From assembly GCA_964651535.1 (NCBI GenBank), contig CAZYYE010000001.1, positions 744,001-808,000 on the forward strand: DNA of 64,000 nucleotides. Reading direction: 5' to 3'. The position numbers and the translations under genes are program-made. Origin of the DNA: Terrimesophilobacter sp964651535 (lineage in GTDB: Bacteria > Actinomycetota > Actinomycetes > Actinomycetales > Microbacteriaceae). Positions 42,021 through 50,521 of the stretch are shown piece by piece; the stretch's first letter is position 1, and each line of letters begins with the position of its first letter. The notes below the pieces were generated by a model. That model did no database searches. It saw only the letters and a list, made by a program, of their open reading frames with translations, and was not told the origin of the DNA.

Positions 42021-43190
42021 TCAGCGTTCGAGCACGACCGCGAGGCCCTGTCCGACGCCGATGCAGATTGCAGCCACCGCGACACCGCCGCCTCGCTGCG
42101 TGAGCGCGTGGGCAGCGTGGCCGATGATGCGAGCCCCCGAAGCCCCGAGCGGATGCCCGATCGCGATCGCGCCTCCGTGGATGTTGACTTTTTCCGGGTC
42201 GAGTTCCGGCCAGAGCTTCAGGCAGGCGATGCTCTGCGATGCGAACGCCTCGTTGAGTTCGACGACGTCGACATCCGCCCACGTCTTTCCGGCACGGGCG
42301 AGAGCCTTGTTCGCCGCCTCGACGGGGGCGATGCCGAAAATGTTCGGATCCACCGCGTGAACACCGCGGGAGACGATGCGCGCGAGAGGCTCCGTACTGA
42401 GCGCATTCTCGGCGCCGATCACGAGCGCTCCGGCGCCGTCGTTGAGTGGTGAGGAGTTGCCTGCGGTGACCGAGCCGGCCTCCCGAAACGCCGGTTTCAG
42501 TACCGAGAGGGTTTCTATCGTCGAATCCGCGCGGATGCTTTCGTCTCGCGCGAGCTCGACCCCGGGCACCGCAACAACTTCACCGTCGTAGATGCCGGCG
42601 TCCCAGGCCTCTGCCGCGAGCCGGTGGCTGCGCACGGCGAACGCGTCCTGCTCTTCGCGGCTGATCTCGTACTGGTCCGCGAGAATTTCGGCGGTCTCGC
42701 CGAGGGCGATGCTCCACTGTTCGGGCATCCGCGGGTTGACCATGCGCCATCCGAGAGTCGTCGAATACATGGGCTCGTGGCTTGCAGGGAATGCTTTCTC
42801 CGGCTTCAACACGACCCACGGTGCGCGACTCATCGACTCGACGCCTCCCGCGAGGATGAGGTTCGCATCACCGGTCTCGATCGCTCGGCTGGCCTGGATG
42901 ACCGCCTCGACACCTGAGCCGCACAGCCGATTTGTGGTCGAACCGGGCACCGAGGTGGGAAATCCGGCCAAAATCGCCGCCATGCGCGCGACGTTGCGGT
43001 TGTCTTCGCCTGCGCCGTTCGCGTCCCCGAGGATGATGTCGTCGACGGACGCCGGGTCAAGCGAGGGGTTGCGCTCCAGAAGTTGCGCGAGCACAGTCGC
43101 AGCGAGATCGTCGGGTCGGACGCCGGCAAGCGCCTTGCCGAACCGGCCGAACGGCGTGCGGATCGCGTCGAACACGAAACTGGCGGACAT
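42021..43190 (-). CDS. Acetyl-CoA C-acyltransferase (thiolase)
   Basis: A 389-residue thiolase. The nucleophile Cys lies in NRLCGSGVEAV (near residue 88), the His in AIGHPLGASGARI, and the second Cys in AAICIGVGQG. N-terminal DAIRTPFGRFGKALA and VDVVELNEAFASQ are family-typical. It would cleave 3-ketoacyl-CoA (fatty acid or phenylacetate/adipate degradation), or condense acetyl-CoA. No other beta-oxidation gene is in the window. The preceding region has an RBS-like GGAGCC. Confidence 0.9.
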   Translation of the reverse strand: MSASFVFDAIRTPFGRFGKALAGVRPDDLAATVLAQLLERNPSLDPASVDDIILGDANGAGEDNRNVARMAAILAGFPTSVPGSTTNRLCGSGVEAVIQASRAIETGDANLILAGGVESMSRAPWVVLKPEKAFPASHEPMYSTTLGWRMVNPRMPEQWSIALGETAEILADQYEISREEQDAFAVRSHRLAAEAWDAGIYDGEVVAVPGVELARDESIRADSTIETLSVLKPAFREAGSVTAGNSSPLNDGAGALVIGAENALSTEPLARIVSRGVHAVDPNIFGIAPVEAANKALARAGKTWADVDVVELNEAFASQSIACLKLWPELDPEKVNIHGGAIAIGHPLGASGARIIGHAAHALTQRGGGVAVAAICIGVGQGLAVVLER

Positions 43191-43254
43191 CCGGCTCCTT
43201 CACTGGCGCGATTCCCTCCCTGCAGCGTATCGCCCCGCCCGCACGCTTTCCGTC

Positions 43255-43336
43255 CCCAAATGAAGGCAATCCGGACCGCTCCACCGATTGTGCCCTGCTA
43301 TTCCGCAGAGTGGCTGACAGATTGCCTTCATTTGGG
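43255..43336. repeat. Inverted repeat between the thiolase and nitrilase genes
   Basis: CCCAAATGAAGGCAATC (43255-43271) is inverted perfectly at 43320-43336, with a 48-base loop. The right arm (TTGCCTTCATTTGGGAAC) resembles the right arm of the 8981-9077 element (TTGCCTGAATTGCGAAC) apart from a one-base gap and a few changes, so the two may belong to one family. It ends 45 bases before the nitrilase -10 box. Confidence 0.8.
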
Positions 43337-43381
43337 AACACCATCGGGGGACGGATGCCGTACGCCTCTCGGCACTCTCCG

Positions 43382-43387
43382 TAAGCT
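43382..43387 (+). promoter_or_regulatory. -10 box (TAAGCT), leaderless promoter of the nitrilase gene
   Basis: TAAGCT, six bases, then ATG 43394; no ribosome-binding site. Confidence 0.5.
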
Positions 43388-43393
43388 AGGGGC

Positions 43394-44203
43394 ATGGCTG
43401 ACTCCGCTATCGCGATCGCCGTCGCCCAGTTCGCACCGGACGACGACAAAGCGAAGAATCTTGGCGACATCCGCTCGCTCGCAACTCGCGCGGCTGAGCG
43501 CGGTGCGAAGCTCGTCGTGTTCCCCGAGTACTCCTCGTTCTTCGAGCCGACTCTGGGGGAGAACTCGGTTGCGGCGGCCGAGCCGCTGGACGGGCCGTTC
43601 GCCGTCGCACTGTCCGCGCTCGCGGAGGAACTTGGCGTGCACGTAGTGGCCGGCATGCTCGAAACCACCGAGGATTCGGGCCGCTTCTCGAACACGCTCG
43701 TTGCATTCGACCCATCCGGTGACCTCGTCGCGAAGTACCGGAAACTGCACCTGTACGACGCGTTCGGACAGAAAGAATCCGACTGGGTCGTCGCGGGTCC
43801 CATCGAAGAACCCGAAACGTTCACCCTCGGGGGTTTCACGGTCGGCATGCAGACGTGCTACGACATCCGGTTCCCTGAGGTCACCCGGCGCATCGTGGAC
43901 GTCGGAGCTGACCTCATCCTGCTGCCGAGCGAGTGGGTGCGCGGACCCCTCAAGGAGCACCACTGGCGCACACTCGTCACCGCGCGCGCACTGGAGAACA
44001 CCGTCTACATCGCGGCACCCGATCAGGCGCCGCCGATCGGCGCAGGAAACAGCATGATCGTCGACCCCATGGGTGTCGAGCTCGCGACGATAGGCGAAAA
44101 CACGGATGTCGCTCTCGCGTGGATTTCGCCATCGCGCATCGCCGAAGTGCGTGCGGTGAACCCCGCGCTCGCGCTGCGCAGGTTTCGCGTCGCCGAACGT
44201 TGA
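43394..44203 (+). CDS. Carbon-nitrogen hydrolase (nitrilase superfamily)
   Basis: A 269-residue amidase with the Glu-Lys-Cys triad in VFPEYSSFFEP, KYRKLHLYDAFG and GMQTCYDIRFPEV. The pattern is close to the Nit/omega-amidase and deaminated-glutathione amidase groups, which remove ammonia from small amides. The GN-type ending (DPMGVELATIGEN) is also typical. The start is a leaderless ATG 43394. It lies between a thiolase and a two-component signalling operon, with no functional link visible. Confidence 0.85.
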   Translation: MADSAIAIAVAQFAPDDDKAKNLGDIRSLATRAAERGAKLVVFPEYSSFFEPTLGENSVAAAEPLDGPFAVALSALAEELGVHVVAGMLETTEDSGRFSNTLVAFDPSGDLVAKYRKLHLYDAFGQKESDWVVAGPIEEPETFTLGGFTVGMQTCYDIRFPEVTRRIVDVGADLILLPSEWVRGPLKEHHWRTLVTARALENTVYIAAPDQAPPIGAGNSMIVDPMGVELATIGENTDVALAWISPSRIAEVRAVNPALALRRFRVAER

Positions 44204-44287
44204 TTGTTGACTCGCGACAGGAGATTATTCCGAACGTCCCGGTCATTGCGCACAGTGGACGCTAACGCGCTCAAATCGGGGGAACTG

Positions 44288-45295
44288 ATGGCCGAGCCTT
44301 ATCGGGTAATCGTGGTCGAGGACGACAACGATGTAGCTGAATACACGAAAACGATTCTTGAGAACAAGTTGGGTTGCACTGTTCTCACGTTCGCCGACCC
44401 CGCGAAGGTGTTGGGTTCGGTGGTCGATTTTGCCCCGGATGTCATCATCACGGACATCGAGATGCCCGGGATGTCCGGACTCGAGCTCATTGAGCAGTTG
44501 CGCGGAGTTCAGCCAGGCATTCCCGTCATCGTCATGACCGCGCACGCTTCCATCGATTACGCAGTGTCGGCGCTGAGAAATCAAGCCAACGAGTTCCTCA
44601 CGAAACCGGTTGCTTCCGCGGACCTGGTTTCCCACGTACAGCGCCTGGCCGACGAGGCCAGGGCGCGGAAGGCGAACGCCCCGGGCCGCGCGGTGGTGCT
44701 GGCAATCGGCGCTCACCCGGATGACGTCGAGGTCGGCGTCGGAGGAACGCTCGCCGCGCACCGCGAGGCGGGCGACCCAGTCGCGATTCTGACCTTGTCT
44801 CGCGGCGCGCGAGAGGGCGGAATCAAGACCGCGTGGGAGGAAGGTACGGCATCCGCGCAGGTCATCGGGGCGCGGCTGCTCATGGAGGAGGTTCCCGAGC
44901 ACGAGCTTCGCCAGGAATTCGCGGCGGAAGCGATTTCGAAGGCCATCGCTCAGTTGAATCCGTCGATCATTTACACGCACAGCACGAACGACCTGCATCA
45001 GGACCACCGCACCGTGTTCGATGCGACCTTGGTTGCGGCGAGCACCGTCAATTCGGTTGTGTGCTACCAGGGTTCGACGGCAACCGTCGATTTCCGACCC
45101 AATCGGTTTGTGAATATTGACGCGTTCCTCGATACGAAACTGGCGATGCTCGCGTGCTTTGCGCGGCACGGCACGCGTCCGCGGTTCCTGGAACCGGAGT
45201 TTGCCAGAGCGACCGCGCTGTACTGGTCCCGATTCGGTCAGGGTACGTTTTGCGAACCGTTCGAGATCATCCGCGAGTCTTCCGAGGTGAAGTAG
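44288..45295 (+). CDS. Response-regulator receiver fused to a PIG-L family deacetylase
   Basis: A 335-residue protein. Residues 1-125 are a CheY-like receiver: acidic EDDND, phosphoacceptor D56 in ITDIEMPGMSG, T84 in VIVMTAH, K106 in FLTKPV. From about 135 a PIG-L (LmbE) domain begins with AIGAHPDDVEVGVGGTL and carries the zinc motif THSTNDLHQDHRTV; both are intact. PIG-L enzymes remove acetyl groups from GlcNAc-type substrates (MshB, Mca, BshB). A phosphorylation-switched deacetylase is the natural reading. ATG 44288 has GGGGGAACTG upstream. First gene of a four-gene operon. Confidence 0.85.
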   Translation: MAEPYRVIVVEDDNDVAEYTKTILENKLGCTVLTFADPAKVLGSVVDFAPDVIITDIEMPGMSGLELIEQLRGVQPGIPVIVMTAHASIDYAVSALRNQANEFLTKPVASADLVSHVQRLADEARARKANAPGRAVVLAIGAHPDDVEVGVGGTLAAHREAGDPVAILTLSRGAREGGIKTAWEEGTASAQVIGARLLMEEVPEHELRQEFAAEAISKAIAQLNPSIIYTHSTNDLHQDHRTVFDATLVAASTVNSVVCYQGSTATVDFRPNRFVNIDAFLDTKLAMLACFARHGTRPRFLEPEFARATALYWSRFGQGTFCEPFEIIRESSEVK

Positions 45296-45299
45296 CACC

Positions 45300-45674
45300 A
45301 TGACCGCCACGGTGGAGCGCGATACGGTGCGGGTGCTGGTTGTCGAGGATGGCGAGGATCAGCGGTTCCTCATGCAACGGTATTTCGAGTTGGCGGGGTG
45401 CGAGGTCACTGCTGCCGAGTCCGCTGAAGCTGCGATGGACGCGTTCGCCGACGAATCTCCGGATGTCGCCATGATCGACCTCATCCTCCCGGGGATGAAC
45501 GGGTGGGAGCTTTCGGAGCGCATCCGTCTGCGCTGGCCGAGCTGCGTCGTGGTCATCGCTTCGGTGCTGGAGGTCGGGCGCCATCCGGATTCGCACGCCC
45601 AGTTCATGAAACCGGTCACGCGCGCGAATGTTCGCGATGTTCTGGAGAACTTTGTCCCACGGTGGGCGGCCTGA
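45300..45674 (+). CDS. Stand-alone response-regulator receiver
   Basis: A 124-residue single-domain receiver: VLVVEDGEDQRFLM, phosphoacceptor Asp in AMIDLILPGMNG, a Ser in VVIASVLEV where Thr/Ser is expected, and Lys in FMKPVTR. There is no output domain. It follows the receiver-PIG-L gene by four bases and overlaps the next receiver by 13, so it is a likely phosphorelay or competing target of the kinase. Confidence 0.85.
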   Translation: MTATVERDTVRVLVVEDGEDQRFLMQRYFELAGCEVTAAESAEAAMDAFADESPDVAMIDLILPGMNGWELSERIRLRWPSCVVVIASVLEVGRHPDSHAQFMKPVTRANVRDVLENFVPRWAA

Positions 45675-46075
45675 CTTTGGGCAAGCGTGACCTGCTCACC
45701 GTCGTTGCGGCGGATGACGATGATGACATTCGCGCGCTCGTCGCGATCGCCGTGGAGCGGGTAGGACTGCAACTAGTGGCCTCCGTGGCGGACGGCGACG
45801 CGGCGTGGGATTCGATCCGTTCCACTGCGCCAGACATCGCCATCCTCGATGTTTCGATGCCTGGCAAGTCTGGCCTTGACGTGTGCCAGTTGATCCGCGA
45901 AGACGACTCCGTGAAAGATACGACCATCCTTCTGCTGTCGGCTTCCGTCACCGAGTGGTCACAGAAGTCCGGCTTTGATGTCGGCGCGAACGAATACTTG
46001 ATGAAGCCGTTCAGTCCTCGCGATTTGGCCGCGCGGCTTTCCGATCTTGCGGTGGAGTTGGGGCAGGGCCGGTGA
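45662..46075 (+). CDS. Stand-alone response-regulator receiver
   Basis: A 137-residue single-domain receiver with TVVAADDDDDIRALV, the acceptor Asp in AILDVSMPGKSGLD, ILLLSASV and YLMKPFSPRDL. The start is GTG 45662, which overlaps the preceding gene; TTG 45677 is an alternative. Its stop overlaps the kinase GTG (GTGA). It has no DNA-binding or enzymatic output domain. Confidence 0.85.
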   Translation: MGGLTLGKRDLLTVVAADDDDDIRALVAIAVERVGLQLVASVADGDAAWDSIRSTAPDIAILDVSMPGKSGLDVCQLIREDDSVKDTTILLLSASVTEWSQKSGFDVGANEYLMKPFSPRDLAARLSDLAVELGQGR

Positions 46076-47805
46076 AGGTTTCGCGCCTTTACGCGCGCAT
46101 CCGGGTCGATACGCCGACCCCTATCGTGAAGCAGTTGCCCGTGACGGTGTTTTTCGTCCTCGCGCTGATCCCGCTTATTCTTGCGCCGGAGAAGTTCGTG
46201 TCGAACCTCCTTGCGGTGACGCTCGGCATGGGCCTGGCGCTGGCCGCTACCGGTCTCGCCTGGTTCTTCACGGCGCGCTCGATCATGTCGGGATGGGCGC
46301 TCATGGTGCCCGTCATCGACTTTGTCGCGATCGGGTTGCTTCGCGGCGGAACCGGGACGAACAACTCAGCGTTCGGGGCGCTCGTCATTCTTCCGATCGT
46401 CTGGCTCGCAGCGGAAAAGGGCCGACGCTACGTCGTCTACTCCGCATTGGGCGCAGGCGTGACCTTGCTGCTGCCCATCGTGTTCGACTGGCACCTCGTG
46501 ATGGATCCGGGTTTCATGGTTCGGAGCCTCGTGACCCCGGTCGTGTTCGCGGTGGCTGCTGCGGTCATCAACGAGTTGTCTCGCCAGTGGAGGCGGCGCG
46601 TTGAGTACGCGCATCGTGAAGCGACCGAGCGCGCGAGGATGCTCGACGAGAGCGTGGAGCACGCGGCGAGGCTTTCCGAGAGCGAAGCACAGCTACGGGA
46701 GCTTGAGCGCATGTTCCGCGGCCTTTGGGGCGCCGTGACGGAACAGTCTGCGATCGGGACGGACCGCACCGGCCTCATCGATGCCTGGAACCCGGGCGCC
46801 GTGAAGATGCTCGGGTTCACGTCCGACGAGACGGAAGGCGTCCGAAGGATCGACGAGTTCCACCTCGCGGAGGAACTCGCGAATCGCTCAAAGGAACTCA
46901 ATTTTCCAGCGGGAGAGACGGTGCTGAACCCCGGGTTCTCGGCGCTGGTCGAGCCGGCGCGGCTGGGTAGCGCCGATGTGCGGGAGTGGACCTACGTGCA
47001 TGCGGATGGACGTTTGATTCCGGTGGACCTCGCGGTGACGGCGAGGTTGAACGAACAGGGTGAGATCGCCGGGTATCTGTTCGTCGCGAGCGACGTGACG
47101 AAGGCGAAGGAACTCTCTCGCCTGAAGGACGAATTCGTCGGTCTCATCTCTCACGAGTTGCGTACGCCTTTGAGCTCCATCCTCGGCTACCTCGAATTGT
47201 TGCGGGACGAGGAGGGGACGCCGTTGTCCACGAATCAGCTGCACTACCTTTCGGTTGCCGAGCGAAACGCGAACCGGCTTCTGCGGCTCGTCGGCGATCT
47301 GCTGTTCACCGCCCAGGTCGACTCCGGCATGTTCCATGTCGACCAGAGCGAGCAAAGCCTTGACCGGATCGTCTCTGCCTCTGTCGAATCCGCTCGCCCT
47401 GCGGCGTCCTCCGCAGGAGTGACCTTGACGATGGATCCTGCGCACAGCGTGCTTATCCGCGGGGATGCGGTTCGGATCGGGCAGGCATGCGACAACCTCA
47501 TTTCGAACGCGCTGAAGTTCACGCCGGAGGGCGGGACCGTCACCGTAAGCGTTGAGTCCTTGGGGGACAACGCGCTCGTTTCGGTTCGCGACACGGGGAT
47601 GGGAATTGCGGCGGCCGAGCTCGACCAGCTGTTTGCGCGCTTCTTCCGGGCGTCGACGGCGACGAAGAACGCGGTTCCCGGCGTCGGGCTCGGGCTCGTG
47701 ATCACGAAAGCGATTGTCACGGCTCACGGCGGAGAGCTCGATGTTGTGAGCGAGGAAGGCAAGGGCACGTGTTTCACGATGACGTTGCCGCTTGCCGGAA
47801 GTTAG
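46072..47805 (+). CDS. Membrane PAS sensor histidine kinase
   Basis: A 577-residue protein. Residues 20-170 carry about six hydrophobic helices (e.g. QLPVTVFFVLALIPLILAP), then a coiled segment (residues 175-215) and a PAS domain (residues about 215-345, AIGTDRTGLIDAWNPGAVKM). The H box LISHELRTPLSSIL holds His361; DNLISNALKFTPEGG is the N box, and DTGMGI and GVGLGLVI are the ATP-lid G boxes. It is the only kinase in the operon, so it is the presumed donor for all three receivers. GTG start at 46072. Confidence 0.9.
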   Translation: MKVSRLYARIRVDTPTPIVKQLPVTVFFVLALIPLILAPEKFVSNLLAVTLGMGLALAATGLAWFFTARSIMSGWALMVPVIDFVAIGLLRGGTGTNNSAFGALVILPIVWLAAEKGRRYVVYSALGAGVTLLLPIVFDWHLVMDPGFMVRSLVTPVVFAVAAAVINELSRQWRRRVEYAHREATERARMLDESVEHAARLSESEAQLRELERMFRGLWGAVTEQSAIGTDRTGLIDAWNPGAVKMLGFTSDETEGVRRIDEFHLAEELANRSKELNFPAGETVLNPGFSALVEPARLGSADVREWTYVHADGRLIPVDLAVTARLNEQGEIAGYLFVASDVTKAKELSRLKDEFVGLISHELRTPLSSILGYLELLRDEEGTPLSTNQLHYLSVAERNANRLLRLVGDLLFTAQVDSGMFHVDQSEQSLDRIVSASVESARPAASSAGVTLTMDPAHSVLIRGDAVRIGQACDNLISNALKFTPEGGTVTVSVESLGDNALVSVRDTGMGIAAAELDQLFARFFRASTATKNAVPGVGLGLVITKAIVTAHGGELDVVSEEGKGTCFTMTLPLAGS

Positions 47806-48998
47806 CGTCTAAGGTCGGCGAGTTGCGCGGACGCGCGCTCGAGCACCTCGGTTTTCTTGCAGAACGCGAACCGGATGAGCGACGCGTAGTCTGCCCTGTG
47901 ATCCGGCCTCACGAACGCGGTGACGGGTACGCCGACGACTCCGGCCAGCTTCGGCAGGTGCCTGCACGCTTCGTCGGCGTCGGGGAATCCGAGCGGGCCG
48001 GCGTCGGCGATCACGAAGTATCCGCCTTGCGGTTTTGAGACCGTGAACCCGGCAGAGCTAAGGCCCGAGGAGAGCAGCGCGCACTTCGCCTCGAGTGTTG
48101 CGGCAACTCCCGCGAAATAGCTGTCAGGCAGGGCAAGTCCGACGGCGGTGGCGGGCTGGAATGGCGCACCGTTCACGAAGGTCAGGAACTGTTTGACAGC
48201 GACGATCGCCTGCACGAGTTCGACGGGCGCCGTGATCCAGCCGATCTTCCAACCGGTCGTGCTGAACGTTTTGCCGCCGCTCGAGATGCTCACGGTGCGT
48301 TCGCGTGCGCCGGGCAGGCTCGCGATGGGCACGTGCGGCACGCCGAATGTGAGGTGTTCATACACTTCGTCGGTGACGATGATCGCGTCGTGCTTGTGGG
48401 CGAGTTCGACAACGAGTTCGAGGGTTTCCCGTGTGAGGATCGTGCCGGTCGGGTTGTGCGGGTCGTTGATCAGGATGAGCCGGGTGCGGTCGCCGATGGC
48501 GGCGCGCAACTCGTCGTGGTCAGGCTGAAAGTCGGCGCCGCGCAGCGGGACCGTGATGTGCGTGGCGCGAGCGAGGCCGGCGATTGCAGCGTAGGAGTCG
48601 TAGAACGGCTCGAGCGTGACGATCTCGTCGCCCTCGTCGGTGAGCGCGAGGATTGTGGCGGCGAGGGCTTCGGTCGCGCCCGCGGTCACGAGGACTTCGC
48701 GGTCCGGGTCGACGTCGAGGTCGTAGAACCGCTTCTGGTGCGCGGCGATGGCGGTGCGAAGCACGGGCATGCCGAGCCCGGGCGGGTATTGGTTCACGCC
48801 GTCGCTGATCGCCTGGCGCGCGGCTTCGAGTACTTCGGCGGGGCCGTCTTCGTCGGGGAACCCCTGTCCGAGGTTGATCGCGCCAGTGGATACAGCGAGT
48901 GCGGACATCTCGGCGAAGATTGTGGGCCGCTGCTCTCCGTCGTCTCCGAGGAGCATTGCGCCTCGTGCCGCCCTCTGCCATGCCCCGTGCACCGTCAT
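47802..48998 (-). CDS. Class I/II PLP aminotransferase
   Basis: A 398-residue fold-type I aminotransferase: AINLGQGFPDEDGP, NQYPPGLGMPVLR, NDPHNPTGTIL, VTDEVYEHLTF, the Schiff-base Lys in SISSGGKTFSTTGWKIGW, and a C-terminal Arg in IRFAF. The GQGFPD opening and the length fit kynurenine/glutamine aminotransferase-like and actinobacterial DapC-like (N-succinyl-DAP aminotransferase) enzymes; which substrate is used cannot be decided. Convergent with the kinase gene, overlapping by four bases. Confidence 0.85.
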   Translation of the reverse strand: MTVHGAWQRAARGAMLLGDDGEQRPTIFAEMSALAVSTGAINLGQGFPDEDGPAEVLEAARQAISDGVNQYPPGLGMPVLRTAIAAHQKRFYDLDVDPDREVLVTAGATEALAATILALTDEGDEIVTLEPFYDSYAAIAGLARATHITVPLRGADFQPDHDELRAAIGDRTRLILINDPHNPTGTILTRETLELVVELAHKHDAIIVTDEVYEHLTFGVPHVPIASLPGARERTVSISSGGKTFSTTGWKIGWITAPVELVQAIVAVKQFLTFVNGAPFQPATAVGLALPDSYFAGVAATLEAKCALLSSGLSSAGFTVSKPQGGYFVIADAGPLGFPDADEACRHLPKLAGVVGVPVTAFVRPDHRADYASLIRFAFCKKTEVLERASAQLADLRR

Positions 48999-49068
48999 GC
49001 AACCACGCTAGCGCGAGTTGTGGATAACTACTGCGCGAGCCGACGCGGGTGGCCTAACGTCATGCCCT

Positions 49069-49647
49069 ATGAGGTTTCGGTTGCTGCCACCCGCAACTGC
49101 GCTCGCGGCTGCCCTGACCTGTGTGCTGGTGCTTTCCGGATGCATGCCAACCGATGACATCATCACACCGCCTCCGTCGCCGAGCACAGCACCCATTTTC
49201 GCGTCCGACGAGGAGGCGCTCGCCGCCGCCACCGAGGCTTATGCGAAGTATCTGGAAGTGTCGGATCAGATACTTGCTGATGGAGGGTCGAACCCGGAAA
49301 GACTGCTCACTGTTGCAACAAGGCCATTATTTGACACGCAATCCACGGGGTTCGAGACGGCTCGAACTGAAAACGTGCACAATGTTGGCCGAACAACTTT
49401 TGACAGCGTTCTACTTCAGCAGTATGACCCGAGTTCCACGGACGGGGTTGGTGTCATACGTCTGTATCTTTGCGTCGACCTGACAAATGTAGATGTCGTA
49501 GATGAAAACGGGCAAAGCGTTGTGTCAAATTCGAGACCGGATCGCATTCCGTTCGAAGTGACGTTCGACTCGGTCCGGGACGCAAATGGTGATGAATTGT
49601 TGGTTGCTAGCCAAGACAAATGGGGAGGGCGAGACTTTTGCGTGTAG
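49069..49647 (+). CDS. Secreted lipoprotein of unknown function
   Basis: A 192-residue protein with a basic N terminus, a hydrophobic core and the lipobox LVLSGC, so it should be lipid-anchored. The mature part starts with a Pro-rich linker (IITPPPSPSTAP) and then a mixed domain with no recognised family. TAACGT lies eight bases before ATG 49069, so the message may be leaderless. Codons in the second half end in A or T more often than in neighbouring genes. It overlaps the start of the next secreted gene. Confidence 0.6.
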   Translation: MRFRLLPPATALAAALTCVLVLSGCMPTDDIITPPPSPSTAPIFASDEEALAAATEAYAKYLEVSDQILADGGSNPERLLTVATRPLFDTQSTGFETARTENVHNVGRTTFDSVLLQQYDPSSTDGVGVIRLYLCVDLTNVDVVDENGQSVVSNSRPDRIPFEVTFDSVRDANGDELLVASQDKWGGRDFCV

Positions 49648-50387
49648 CGATGCTTCCCGTTGTGGTGATCGTGTTCTCTATGGCCATGATCTCGCCAGCA
49701 GCTGCAGATACTGGCAGTTGCAACGACTATGAAAGGGCAACAACTGGATGTCCTGAGGTTTCCGCCGGGCACGACGGCCACGAGGTGACTCTAGACGGCC
49801 GGATCGATGTCCCGGCCGGAACGGGGGACGGCACATCAGGCTCCGCCGCAGAGCCCGTGCCGCCGCCAGTCGACCGTCCCGGCTATACGGTGACGATGCC
49901 CGTGACGCTCGCCGACGTGGCCCGATTCCGGCCCAATCCTGGCACCGACCACATGCAACCGGACGGCTGGATGATAGTCGGCCTTCCCACGAATTTTTTC
50001 GCGCGCGCCGCCCAACACGTGAAGTCGGGCACACTGCTCGGCGACCCGGCTTTCGTGCGATTCACTCCGGCCCGCTACGCGTGGACGTACGGCGACGGAT
50101 CCGCGCGCACCGTCTCGACTCCGGGGTCGACCTGGAGTGCCCTCGGCCTCGCGGAGTTCGACGCGACGGCGACCAGTCACGTCTACCAGCATCCGGGCCG
50201 GTACGTCATCGACTTGACGATCGGTTACGCGCCCGAATATCGGCTCGCCGCATCGTCCGACTGGGTTGCGCTCGCCGGATACGTGTGGGTTCCCGCAAAC
50301 CGTCTCGTCGCCGTCGCGGCTGCTGGGGCGAAAACAGTGCTCGTCGAAGACGAATGCACCACCAACCCAAGCGGACCCGGCTGCTAA
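49620..50387 (+). CDS. Secreted PKD-like protein of unknown function
   Basis: A 255-residue protein with a signal peptide (LPVVVIVFSMAMISPAAA, cleavage likely after AAA). The mature protein has RYAWTYGDGSARTVSTPG and SHVYQHPGRYVIDLTIGYAP, which match the W-x-x-GDG and H-x-Y-x-x-PG-x-Y signatures of PKD-like domains, used for adhesion or surface protein packing. ATG 49620 lies inside the previous gene; TTG 49638 and ATG 49650 are alternatives, since a GGGGAGGG sequence lies at 49622. It is probably coupled to the lipoprotein gene. Confidence 0.6.
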   Translation: MGRARLLRVAMLPVVVIVFSMAMISPAAADTGSCNDYERATTGCPEVSAGHDGHEVTLDGRIDVPAGTGDGTSGSAAEPVPPPVDRPGYTVTMPVTLADVARFRPNPGTDHMQPDGWMIVGLPTNFFARAAQHVKSGTLLGDPAFVRFTPARYAWTYGDGSARTVSTPGSTWSALGLAEFDATATSHVYQHPGRYVIDLTIGYAPEYRLAASSDWVALAGYVWVPANRLVAVAAAGAKTVLVEDECTTNPSGPGC

Positions 50388-50469
50388 GGCGATCCTCGGC
50401 ACGATTCGTGCCGTAAGCAACCTGATACAGTTCAGGGTTCCTCGTCGGCGTGCTCACAGCGCAGACAAA

Positions 50470-50475
50470 TACAAT
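50470..50475 (+). promoter_or_regulatory. -10 box (TACAAT) for the HtrA-like protease
   Basis: TACAAT lies 46 bases before ATG 50522, with GGAAGGAG in the leader. Another candidate, TACAGT, is at 50426-50431. Confidence 0.4.
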
Positions 50476-50521
50476 GTTCAGGCTGCGGATGGATGCTGTC
50501 CGTGCTTGGAAGGAGCACCCC

